From positions 1 to 13,046 of the forward strand of contig JAUYPG010000048.1 in assembly GCA_030695805.1 (NCBI GenBank): a stretch of 13,046 bases of DNA, written 5' to 3'. Of the stretch, positions 1 to 5,882 are shown one piece after another (positions within the stretch are counted from its first letter, which is position 1; the number at the start of each line of letters is the position of its first letter). The translations under genes and the position numbers were made by a program. The notes under the pieces were generated by a model. It was not told the DNA's origin, did no database searches, and saw only the letters and a program-made list of their open reading frames with translations. Source of the DNA: Nanobdellota archaeon. GTDB taxonomy: Bacteria > Patescibacteriota > Minisyncoccia > UBA6257 > GWB1-50-10.

Positions 1-1
1 A

Positions 2-376
2 GCGCTTGTCCGGATCGGGAAGCACGAATTTATCGCCGAGGTTGCGGACACGGAGGAAGAAAGGGCGCGCGGGCTTTCCGGACGAGATTCTTTAGACGAA
101 ATGCGCGGCATGCTTTTTCTTTTCGATTCGCCAGCCGGCGGACCGGAAGTTCAAAGTTTTTGGATGAAAGACATGAAGTTTCCCATTGATATTATCTGGG
201 TCCGAAAGGGAGGGGTGATCGGCGCGGATCGAAACTTGCCCCTGCCAGTTTCGGGTGCCGCTCTTTCGGGTCTTCCAATGTATGTTTCGCCGGGACCGGT
301 GAATGCGGTTCTTGAGGTCCGCGCGGGAACGGTGGAGGCGCTCGAAATCAGGGCTGGGGATAAGTTTTCATTTTAA
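2..376 (+). CDS. DUF192 family protein, C-terminal part (5' end outside window)
   Basis: An open frame runs from the window edge to the TAA at 374-376, so the gene starts upstream. The translation carries the DUF192 (COG1430) pattern: an early EVADTEEERARGLSGR segment, then GMLFLF about 25 residues later, then SFWMKDMKFPIDIIWV, then a C-terminal stretch ending in a small acidic strand (GDKFSF). The internal ATG at 101 is not the real start, because the conserved ARGLSGR segment lies upstream of it in the same frame. DUF192 proteins are small beta-rich proteins, often exported, and their biochemical role is not established. Any signal peptide would lie outside the window. The family call is strong and the function is unknown. 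Confidence 0.85.
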   Translation, partial: ALVRIGKHEFIAEVADTEEERARGLSGRDSLDEMRGMLFLFDSPAGGPEVQSFWMKDMKFPIDIIWVRKGGVIGADRNLPLPVSGAALSGLPMYVSPGPVNAVLEVRAGTVEALEIRAGDKFSF

Positions 377-377
377 T

Positions 378-407
378 TTGGTACAATAGGCATAACTTTG
401 GTATTAT
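378..407 (+). promoter_or_regulatory. Probable promoter region of gap
   Basis: The 55-base gap before gap has two -10-like boxes. TACAAT at 382-387 is preceded by TGG, as in an extended -10 element. TATTAT at 402-407 is also preceded by TGG and has TTGGTA (378-383) 18 bases upstream as a possible -35. No terminator hairpin separates it from the DUF192 gene, so read-through is also possible. This is motif inspection only. Confidence 0.4.
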
Positions 408-431
408 TTTTTCATTGTAATTAATGTAGGT

Positions 432-1445
432 ATGGCAAATATAGCAATAAACGGCTTTGGCCGCATCGGGAGATTGTTCTTACGCGAGGCGATCGGGAAG
501 AAGGATTTGAATATCATCGCGATCAACGATTTAGGGTCGTTAGAGAGTTTAGCATATCTCTTCCAGTACGACTCGGTGTATGGAAGATTTTCTGAAGAAG
601 TCGCGGTGGAGGGCGAGCATCTTCGCGTCGGGAAGAAGACAATCCAATTTCTGCGCGAGCCGGATCCGTTGAAGCTCCCCTGGAAACGGCTCGGTATTGA
701 TATTGTTCTCGAAAGCACGGGCGCCTTCGAGTCGTATGAAAAAGCGAAGGTGCATTTCGTTGCCGGAGCGAAGCGCGTTATTATTTCGGCTCCGGCAAAA
801 GACGAGGATGGCGCCGAAGGGAAGACCGTGCTTATGGGCATAAACGACGGCGATCTGAAAGGGGCGGTCTTAACCTCAAATGGTTCGTGCACCACAAACG
901 CTTCGGCGCCTCTCATACAGATTCTTTCCGAAGATCCGGGAATCCGAAAGGCGATGTTGAATACGGTTCACGCCTACACCGCGACTCAAAGCATCGTTGA
1001 CAACACCGTGAAGGGGAGCGACATGCGACGGGGGCGGGCAGGCGCCTGCAGTATCATTCCATCCTCAACCGGCGCCGCGCTCGCGGTCGGACGGGTGTTT
1101 CCTGAACTTCAGGGGAAGTTTGACGGAATCGCGATGAGGGTCCCGGTCATCGCCGGTTCTATCGCGGACATTACGTTTGTCTCGAAACGGAAGACAACGG
1201 CGGAGGAGGTGAACGACATTTTGCGAAAAGCGGCAAAGTCCCCGCGCTGGGAGGGGATTTTTACGGTTACTGAAGACCAGGTTGTTTCGTCAGACATCAT
1301 CGGGCAGAAGTACGGAGCGATCGCGGATCTCGCCTTTACCCGCGTCGTGGACGGAAATTTGGTAAAAGTGCTTTCATGGTATGACAATGAAATGGGGTAC
1401 GTCTCAACTCTTGTGCGGCATGTGGCAGGGGTGGTTCAGGCCTAG
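432..1445 (+). CDS. gap: Glyceraldehyde-3-phosphate dehydrogenase, type I
   Basis: This cytosolic glycolytic enzyme oxidatively phosphorylates glyceraldehyde-3-phosphate to 1,3-bisphosphoglycerate with NAD(P). At 337 aa it has the family's usual length. The Rossmann nucleotide-binding start INGFGRIGR is at residues 7-15, followed by AINDL at 30-34. The catalytic motif SNGSCTTNASAP places the nucleophile at Cys153, and the partner His180 lies in NTVHAYTATQ. The C-terminal WYDNEMGY is intact. The second Cys of the usual SCTTNC motif is Ala157 here; it is not the nucleophile, so activity is expected. The gene is first in a run of seven same-strand genes and ends 12 bases before the capA-like gene. 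Having the triose-oxidising enzyme beside pentose phosphate genes suggests one carbon-flow unit. The start ATG at 432 has only a weak GTAGGT upstream. Confidence 0.96.
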   Translation: MANIAINGFGRIGRLFLREAIGKKDLNIIAINDLGSLESLAYLFQYDSVYGRFSEEVAVEGEHLRVGKKTIQFLREPDPLKLPWKRLGIDIVLESTGAFESYEKAKVHFVAGAKRVIISAPAKDEDGAEGKTVLMGINDGDLKGAVLTSNGSCTTNASAPLIQILSEDPGIRKAMLNTVHAYTATQSIVDNTVKGSDMRRGRAGACSIIPSSTGAALAVGRVFPELQGKFDGIAMRVPVIAGSIADITFVSKRKTTAEEVNDILRKAAKSPRWEGIFTVTEDQVVSSDIIGQKYGAIADLAFTRVVDGNLVKVLSWYDNEMGYVSTLVRHVAGVVQA

Positions 1446-1457
1446 AACCCATCTCAA

Positions 1458-2306
1458 ATGAAGTATTGGGCGTTTGTATTCTTTCTTTCTTTAGGCACTT
1501 TCGGTCTTTCCGGTTTTTTGTATTTCAAAATTCACGGCCAACCCGTCTCGACGACGAATGCTCCCCCCGTGGTTCTCGCTTCCGAGGACGATATCGAGCT
1601 TCTTTTCACGGGAGACATCATGCTCTCGCGGAGCGTGGAGAGCAAGATGCGCGAGCGCGGGGACTACGCGTATCCCTTCCGGCTTATCGCGGAGGCGACT
1701 CGCGGGGCGGATATCACCTTCGGGAATCTTGAAGGTCCCATTTCAGATCAAGGGGCGCATCAGGGCTCGATCTATTCTTTTCGCGCGGATCCGCGGGTTT
1801 TAGCGGGGCTCAATTTCGCGGGGTTTGATGTTTTATCTCTCGCGAACAATCATATCTGGGACTGGGGCGTGGACGCGCTTTTAGACACGGTTCGTTTACT
1901 AAAAGAGGCGGGCATCTCTTCGGTTGGCGCGGGGAAAAATCAGGAAGAGGCCGACAAGCCCGCGGTTTTCTGCGTAGCGTTTGGGAGCTCGGCTTCCAAA
2001 CTGGGGAAGCCGAGCTCCCCGGGGTGTCGGTTTCGTGTTGCGTTTTTAGCGTATACGAATTTGTATCCCGAGGGCCTTATCGCCGGAGAGGATTCGCCGG
2101 GCATAAGCGATCCGCGGCTGGAGAATATCCGAAAGCGCGTCGGGGATGCGCGCGAGGAGGCCGATATCGTAATCGTCTCTTTCCACTGGGGCGAGGAATA
2201 CAAGACAGAATCGAATGATATTCAAAAAAAAACTCGCGCGCGCCATGGTTCGCGCTGGCGCGGACTTGGTGATCGGTCATCATCCGCACGTGGCGCAGGA
2301 AGTTGA
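1458..2306 (+). CDS. CapA-family metallophosphatase-like protein, N-terminal part before a frameshift
   Basis: Family members are calcineurin-like phosphoesterase-fold proteins annotated as poly-gamma-glutamate synthesis protein CapA; the true substrate here is unknown. A signal anchor at residues 4-24 suggests an extracytoplasmic protein. Family motifs appear in order: FTGDIML (50-56), GNLEG (89-93), LANNHIWDWG (128-137) and SFHWGEEY (241-248). After SNDIQKK the reading becomes RARHGSRWRG, unlike any CapA, and stops at 2304-2306. The expected continuation lies in the +1 frame. The break is at nine A residues (2224-2232), and eight would restore the frame. Residues 176-188 are encoded by a palindromic element absent from typical relatives. 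Read alone, this product lacks the GHHPH metal-site motif and should be inactive. Confidence 0.85.
   Translation: MKYWAFVFFLSLGTFGLSGFLYFKIHGQPVSTTNAPPVVLASEDDIELLFTGDIMLSRSVESKMRERGDYAYPFRLIAEATRGADITFGNLEGPISDQGAHQGSIYSFRADPRVLAGLNFAGFDVLSLANNHIWDWGVDALLDTVRLLKEAGISSVGAGKNQEEADKPAVFCVAFGSSASKLGKPSSPGCRFRVAFLAYTNLYPEGLIAGEDSPGISDPRLENIRKRVGDAREEADIVIVSFHWGEEYKTESNDIQKKTRARHGSRWRGLGDRSSSARGAGS
1983..2019. repeat. In-frame palindromic element inside the capA-like gene
   Basis: Two perfect 15-base arms (1983-1997 and 2005-2019) flank a 7-base loop. The left arm is GGGAGCTCGGCTTCC. The element stays in frame and encodes GSSASKLGKPSSP, a low-complexity stretch between a beta strand (AVFCVAF) and the next core strand (RFRVAFLAYTN), where relatives have a short turn. 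Its right arm agrees at 10 of 14 positions with the right arm of the palindrome in rpe, suggesting one dispersed family. Confidence 0.8.
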
Positions 2307-2487
2307 AAAATATAAAAATGGATGGATTGCCTATAGCTTGGGGAATTTTGTTTTTGACCAGGATTTTTCGGAAGAGACGATGCGGGGCGCGATGGCGCGA
2401 GTGCTCATCCGCGACAAAAAGATATTTTCTTTCAAGCTTATTCCGATACGCCTGAATGACGCCTTTCAGCCGTATGTGGTAGAATAA
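2215..2487 (+). CDS. CapA-family protein, C-terminal part after the frameshift
   Basis: This frame continues the upstream capA-like gene. Starting at KKLARAMVRAGADLV it gives the family's IGHHPHVAQEVE motif and then YSLGNFVFDQD, both standard for CapA C-termini. The ATG at 2215 overlaps the upstream part and is unlikely to be a true start. The natural reading is one protein of about 343 aa over 1458-2487, interrupted by one extra A in the A9 run. Whether this is a sequencing or assembly error, a real pseudogene, or a frame recovered by polymerase slippage cannot be told from the sequence. The stop lies four bases before the rpiB start, which fits co-transcription. Confidence 0.75.
   Translation: MIFKKKLARAMVRAGADLVIGHHPHVAQEVEKYKNGWIAYSLGNFVFDQDFSEETMRGAMARVLIRDKKIFSFKLIPIRLNDAFQPYVVE
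2224..2232 (+). other. A9 homopolymer at the capA frameshift
   Basis: Nine consecutive A residues follow GATATTC. The upstream frame reads CAA AAA AAA ACT, leading to nonsense. With eight A residues it would read CAA AAA AAA CTC, giving QKKLARA, which continues the CapA family sequence exactly. A tracts of this length are known sites of RNA polymerase slippage and also of sequencing and assembly errors. Confidence 0.85.
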
Positions 2488-2491
2488 CTAT

Positions 2492-2959
2492 ATGGTTATT
2501 TATATAGGGGCGGATCATCGCGGATTTCAATTAAAGGAAGAAATCAAAAATTTTGTGCAGGGCCTTGGGTACCAGATTTACGATCTTGGTAATACTCGGC
2601 TGGACGAGGCGGATGATTATCCCGACTTCGCGTCCGCGGTCGCGGAGAAGGTGAGTAATGACTACGAAAATGCCCGCGGTATTGTTATGTGCGGTTCCGG
2701 CGTGGGTGTGGATATTGTTGCAAACAAATTTCCCCGCGTCAGGTGTTCTTTGGTTGTGACGCCGGACCAGGCCTTTGACGCGCGGAACGATGACGACGCG
2801 AACATTCTTGCCTTGCCCGCCAGTTACGTACGTCCGGACGACGTGAAGAGAATCGTCACGACCTGGCTCGGAACTCCCTTCGCGAACGAGGAGCGGCACA
2901 GAAGGCGTCGGGACAAGATTTCGAAGCTTGAGATCGAGTTACAGGAAAAATCTCGATGA
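2492..2959 (+). CDS. rpiB: RpiB/LacA/LacB-family sugar-phosphate isomerase (probable ribose-5-phosphate isomerase B)
   Basis: The enzyme interconverts ribose-5-phosphate and ribulose-5-phosphate in the non-oxidative pentose phosphate pathway. At 155 aa it matches the family. The N-terminus IGADHRGFQLKEEI holds Asp8-His9. DYPDF is at 42-46. The catalytic Cys67 lies in GIVMCGSGVGVDIVANK, and the anion-binding region includes PRVRC. Where E. coli RpiB has the ring-opening His in an SRxHN-type segment, this protein reads ARNDDDANIL, so Asp100 appears to replace His. Some RpiB-like proteins vary here, so the substrate could be another sugar phosphate, but placement next to rpe and transketolase favours pentose phosphate use. 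A TAGAAT box lies at 2481-2486, just before the start. The C-terminus is an Arg-rich helix. Confidence 0.9.
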   Translation: MVIYIGADHRGFQLKEEIKNFVQGLGYQIYDLGNTRLDEADDYPDFASAVAEKVSNDYENARGIVMCGSGVGVDIVANKFPRVRCSLVVTPDQAFDARNDDDANILALPASYVRPDDVKRIVTTWLGTPFANEERHRRRRDKISKLEIELQEKSR

Positions 2960-2960
2960 G

Positions 2961-2997
2961 ATTGTTTAGGATTTAGATATTAGGGTTTAGAATTTTT
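2961..2997 (+). repeat. A+T-rich degenerate TTTAGGAT-type repeat between rpiB and rpe
   Basis: The 38-base gap consists almost wholly of imperfect TTTAG/ATTAG units (TTTAGGATTTAGATATTAGG and on), ending directly at the rpe ATG. It leaves no Shine-Dalgarno sequence for rpe. The reverse complement of the gap at 5853-5880 has the same character (TTTTAGGAATTAGAAATTAG), so the two belong to one low-complexity class in opposite orientations. Confidence 0.6.
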
Positions 2998-3624
2998 ATG
3001 GAGGTTATCCCAGCCATCAATTGCGGAGACGAGGGGTGCGTGCGGAAGCATCTCGAGATGCTGAAAGACATTCCCGCAAAGTGGGTTCATTTTGACGTTT
3101 CGGACGGGAAGTTTACCCCTGCAAAAACGTGGGACGTAGAAGTCCGACTTCCCGGGGAAGTCGGACTTCGTAAGGTTGAAGTTCATTTAATGGTGGAGAA
3201 GCCGGAAGAGTATGCGCCGCGATGGGTCGCGGCTGGAGCGAAACGGGTACTTGCGCACGTAGAGATAGTTGAAAGTTTTAAGTTGAAAGTTGAAAGTTTT
3301 ACTGAATGCGAATTTGGACTCGCCCTGCTTCCTGAAACGCCCGTGGAAACGGTCTATCCGTATTTGGACAAGGTGCGATTCGTGCAGTTTCTTGCCGTGA
3401 GTCCCGGATTTTCCGGGCAGAAGTTTCAGGAAAACATTTTGGATAAGATTCGCGCCCTCCGCGAGAGAGACATAAGTGTTATAATAGAAGTGGATGGAGG
3501 AACGAATGACGCCGTCGCTTCCCTGGCACGCAGGGCCGGGGCAAACGTAATTGTTTCTTCGTCATATATTTGGAATAACCCGCGTCCCGCGGAGGCATTC
3601 GCCTCTTTAAGGCGCGCCCAGTAA
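2998..3624 (+). CDS. rpe: Ribulose-phosphate 3-epimerase (divergent, with two low-complexity inserts)
   Basis: The enzyme interconverts ribulose-5-phosphate and xylulose-5-phosphate, a metal-dependent TIM-barrel reaction. At 208 aa it is close to the usual length. Probable metal ligands are His31 and Asp33 in WVHFDVSDG, His63 in VEVHLMVEKPEEY, and Asp166 in IEVDGG. The mobile loop AVSPGFSGQKF (133-143) matches the family's VNPGFGGQ. The N-terminal strand reads VIPAINCGD instead of the usual APSIL-type segment, so the enzyme is divergent. Residues 48-58 are encoded by a palindromic element and about 91-101 by a 7/14-base repeat; both keep the frame. The stop is one base before the next ATG. 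The ATG at 2998 has no upstream Shine-Dalgarno sequence. Confidence 0.9.
   Translation: MEVIPAINCGDEGCVRKHLEMLKDIPAKWVHFDVSDGKFTPAKTWDVEVRLPGEVGLRKVEVHLMVEKPEEYAPRWVAAGAKRVLAHVEIVESFKLKVESFTECEFGLALLPETPVETVYPYLDKVRFVQFLAVSPGFSGQKFQENILDKIRALRERDISVIIEVDGGTNDAVASLARRAGANVIVSSSYIWNNPRPAEAFASLRRAQ
3139..3169. repeat. In-frame palindromic element inside rpe
   Basis: Two perfect 14-base arms (3139-3152, GAAGTCCGACTTCC, and 3156-3169, GGAAGTCGGACTTC) flank CGG. It encodes EVRLPGEVGLR between the DVSDG-containing segment and the VEVHLM strand, where other epimerases have a variable loop. It shares the GGAAGYCGRRCTYC form with the palindrome in the capA-like gene. Confidence 0.8.
3267..3301 (+). 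repeat. 7/14-base direct repeat inside rpe
   Basis: The stretch is AGTTGAAAGTTTTA, then AGTTGAA, then AGTTGAAAGTTTTA again (14 + 7 + 14 bases, exact). It encodes VESFKLKVESF in the helix and loop after the AHVEI strand. The composition is sharply more A+T-rich than the surrounding codons, pointing to a secondary insertion or slippage expansion. Confidence 0.75.
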
Positions 3625-3625
3625 G

Positions 3626-4984
3626 ATGAGTTTTGCTTCTTCACACACAATCGGGGTTTCGAAACATTCGGATCACGTTGCTCTTTCTTCCCCCTTTTCC
3701 CTACTCGCGGAGTCCCTTCGTCTTTACGGACAGCGATTTTTTACGTTTCTTTTCATCCTCGGGATTCCCGCGCTTTTCCTTTTTGTTTTCGCGATGGGAA
3801 TTTTCGGCATGGCGGATTCCGAAGCCGGGCGGCTTACTCCGGGAGTGCTTTTTTCTCCGGCTGTTTTTTTGGGTGTCGTCGTTTTCGGCGCCGTGGTTAT
3901 TTTCCTTCAAATATGGGGAGGCGCGGCGATTTTGTACGCCGTATCTTCCGACAGGTCCGAATTTTTCTGGACCGCGTATCTGAAAAGTTTTCCAAAAATC
4001 GGATCGTACGTCTGGATTTTCATTGCTTTTTATCTCGTGGCGCTTGCCGGATTTACCTTTCTCATTATCCCCGGCGTCTTCCTTGTTGTTTCCATGTCTT
4101 TCGCGTTCTTCGTTTTTTTTACGGATGAGGTAAAGGGCTTCGGGGCTCTCGCAGAGAGCGTCCGGTACGCGCGCGGGAACTTTTGGGGCATTTTATTTCG
4201 GGTCTTCTTTGGTATTCTTCTCGGGGGCGCGTTTTTGGTCATTCTTCGGTTTCTCCTCTCTTCCTTCCTTGTTTCTCCTCTTCCTTCCGTTCTTTTGAAT
4301 CTTTTCTCATTTTTTGTTCTCTTCCCCTTTGGGCTCGTATACCTTTCCCGTATCTTTATGGAGCTTCGTTCTCGGAAGCCCTGGGTTCGAGAGGGCATTG
4401 TCCGGGATCAATTTTTTATCTTAGCAACATTCATCGGGGTTATTATTTTTATCGCGAGTCCTTTTCTTGTCGCGCGCGGAGCGCCGAGAATCCTTCCGAC
4501 GCTTCGCTTCGACGTCTTCAATATCCAGGAACTTTTCGCCTTGGGGTTTTCCGAAAAAACAACTTCCGTGCGCTCGGGTCCGGACGGAGAAGACCTTCTG
4601 CTTCTCCAATCGTCTCGGGACGAAAAACGGCTTTCAGATATTTCGACGCTTTCTTTTGTATTTGATTCCGTGGCCTCAAAAAACTCTTCTTTCTGCTCGG
4701 GCATCCGGGAGGGGGCATTCAAATCCACAGCCCCATCCGGAGGCGGGACAAATTGGCTGCCTATTGATCTTGCCCGGGAGGGGATTCAGGGGCCGGTCGT
4801 AACGCACACCCCGCGAGATCCGGTAAATACCTCCCGATACCATTACGCGTTCGCCTGTTCCAAGGGGAAGTACGAGATAAACACCCGCCTTGAAAACGCT
4901 GATAACGCCCCAAAGGGCTCCGCGGACCGCGGAAGCGATGAGGGCCTCTTTGAAGTCGGGACAGATCTTTTTCTTATCCCATAA
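3626..4984 (+). CDS. Multi-pass membrane protein with C-terminal pseudopilin-like domain
   Basis: The protein has 452 aa and no assignable enzymatic function. Hydrophobic segments lie at about 39-60, 76-104, 127-166 (probably two), 188-212, 218-244 and 262-283. The part around FLIIPGVFLVVSMSFAFF and the following TDEVKGFGALAESVRYARGN resembles the repeat seen in bacterial membrane domains of the GPDPase-membrane/YciC type. After the last helix, residues 328-452 look like a type IV pilin-like globular domain. LQSSRDEKRLSDISTL matches the post-helix segment of pseudopilins. RDPVNTSRYHYAFACSKGKY and GLFEVGTDLFLIP match their C-terminal motif. Cys357 and Cys411 could pair. The gene starts one base after rpe and ends nine bases before transketolase, so it is probably co-transcribed. 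Membrane location is strong, the domain assignment is moderate and the role is unknown. Confidence 0.7.
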   Translation: MSFASSHTIGVSKHSDHVALSSPFSLLAESLRLYGQRFFTFLFILGIPALFLFVFAMGIFGMADSEAGRLTPGVLFSPAVFLGVVVFGAVVIFLQIWGGAAILYAVSSDRSEFFWTAYLKSFPKIGSYVWIFIAFYLVALAGFTFLIIPGVFLVVSMSFAFFVFFTDEVKGFGALAESVRYARGNFWGILFRVFFGILLGGAFLVILRFLLSSFLVSPLPSVLLNLFSFFVLFPFGLVYLSRIFMELRSRKPWVREGIVRDQFFILATFIGVIIFIASPFLVARGAPRILPTLRFDVFNIQELFALGFSEKTTSVRSGPDGEDLLLLQSSRDEKRLSDISTLSFVFDSVASKNSSFCSGIREGAFKSTAPSGGGTNWLPIDLAREGIQGPVVTHTPRDPVNTSRYHYAFACSKGKYEINTRLENADNAPKGSADRGSDEGLFEVGTDLFLIP

Positions 4985-4993
4985 CAATAACTC

Positions 4994-5851
4994 ATGTCAC
5001 TTCATGAAGGTAAATTGAAAAGCATGGAAGAGCGGGCGATGAAAATCCGCGAACTTTTGATTGAAGAGCTTTTGGAGGCCGGGTCCGGACACTCGGCCGG
5101 GCCTCTCGGCGCTGCGGAGATTTTCACGGCCTTTTATTTTCATATTTTAAACCACGATCCGAAAAAGCCGGATTGGGCAGACAGGGATCGGCTGGTTCTT
5201 TCCTGCGGGCATATTTGTCCGGTGCAGTACGTCGCGCTCGCATGCGCCGGGTACTTTCCCATGGATGAACTGAAGACCCTGCGATGCCTCGGGAGCAGGT
5301 TGCAGGGCCATCCTCATAGGGGGTCTTTGCCCGGAGTGGAGACGACTTCCGGCCCCTTGGGGTCGGGCCTCGCACAGGCATGCGGCATGGCGCTCGCCGC
5401 GCGCCTCGACGAAAAAAAATATCGGGTGTATTGCATCACCTCCGACGGAGAGCATGAAGAGGGGAATCACTGGGAGGCCGTTATGTTCGCCCGCAGGCAT
5501 CGGCTGAACAATCTTACCGTGGTCGTGGACCGGAATAACATTCAGATAGATGGAAATACCGAAGAGGTGATGCCGCTTGAGCCCTTTGCCGAGAAGTATA
5601 AGGCCTTTGGGTGGAATGTGCTGGAGATTGACGGACATAATATCCGTGAACTTGTTGACGCGACCCATGAGGCCGAGGCGACATACGAGGCGCCGACCGT
5701 CATCATCGCGCACACGATTCCGGGCAGGGGAGTTGGCTTCATGGAACGGGACTATCGCTGGCACGGAAAGCCGCCAAACAAAGATGAGGCAAAGAGGGCG
5801 CTCACGGATCTGCGGACATTGGAGGGAAAGATACGGAGCGAGCATCAGTGA
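4994..5851 (+). CDS. tkt: Transketolase, N-terminal (thiamine-diphosphate-binding) subunit
   Basis: This is half of a split transketolase, the cytosolic enzyme that moves two-carbon ketol units between xylulose-5-phosphate and aldose phosphates. The 285-aa length fits the N-terminal subunit. Motifs: AGSGHSAGPLGAAEIFTAFY (49-68), where other members have GHPGG; DRDRLVLSCGH; VETTSGPLGSGLAQA; and the cofactor/metal motif SDGEHEEGNHWEAVMFARR followed by VVVDRNNIQIDG. WHGKPPNKDEA near the end is also typical. It lacks the pyrimidine and C-terminal domains, which the next gene supplies. The ATG at 4994 has no clear Shine-Dalgarno sequence, but the extra N-terminal residues match the usual start of the family. 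The neighbours rpiB and rpe produce its substrates. Confidence 0.94.
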   Translation: MSLHEGKLKSMEERAMKIRELLIEELLEAGSGHSAGPLGAAEIFTAFYFHILNHDPKKPDWADRDRLVLSCGHICPVQYVALACAGYFPMDELKTLRCLGSRLQGHPHRGSLPGVETTSGPLGSGLAQACGMALAARLDEKKYRVYCITSDGEHEEGNHWEAVMFARRHRLNNLTVVVDRNNIQIDGNTEEVMPLEPFAEKYKAFGWNVLEIDGHNIRELVDATHEAEATYEAPTVIIAHTIPGRGVGFMERDYRWHGKPPNKDEAKRALTDLRTLEGKIRSEHQ

Positions 5852-5852
5852 T

Positions 5853-5880
5853 TAAAATTTCTAATTTCTAATTCCTAAAA
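5853..5880 (-). repeat. A+T-rich TTCTAAT-type repeat between the two transketolase genes
   Basis: The 31-base gap reads as imperfect TTTCTAAT/TTCCTAA units (TTTCTAATTTCTAATTCC). On the reverse strand it has the TTAGGAATTAGAAATTAG pattern seen in the gap before rpe. It offers no Shine-Dalgarno sequence for the following GTG start. Confidence 0.6.
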
Positions 5881-5882
5881 CG

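Noticed and set aside
151..160. Substitution of the second Cys in the GAPDH SCTTNC motif (Ala157) as a sign of inactivity
   Set aside because: The nucleophile Cys153 and His180 are present; the second Cys is not the catalytic nucleophile. The coordinates given here are residue numbers in gap.
404..916. 170-codon reverse-strand frame across the gap start
   Set aside because: It overlaps the conserved gap gene and its promoter region and shows no family motif.
3481..3490. TTATAATA inside rpe as an internal promoter
   Set aside because: It lies in conserved codons before IEVDGG, has no clear -35, and the next gene begins about 140 bases later without an obvious need for it.
4030..4398. Reverse-strand basic frame within the membrane protein gene
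   Set aside because: The Arg/Lys-rich composition is what the complement of Phe/Leu-rich membrane codons produces; there is no independent support.
5147..5845. Long 232-codon frame on the reverse strand within the transketolase N-subunit
   Set aside because: It is antisense to a clearly conserved gene, has no recognisable motif, and its length follows from the G+C-rich codon pattern of the sense gene.
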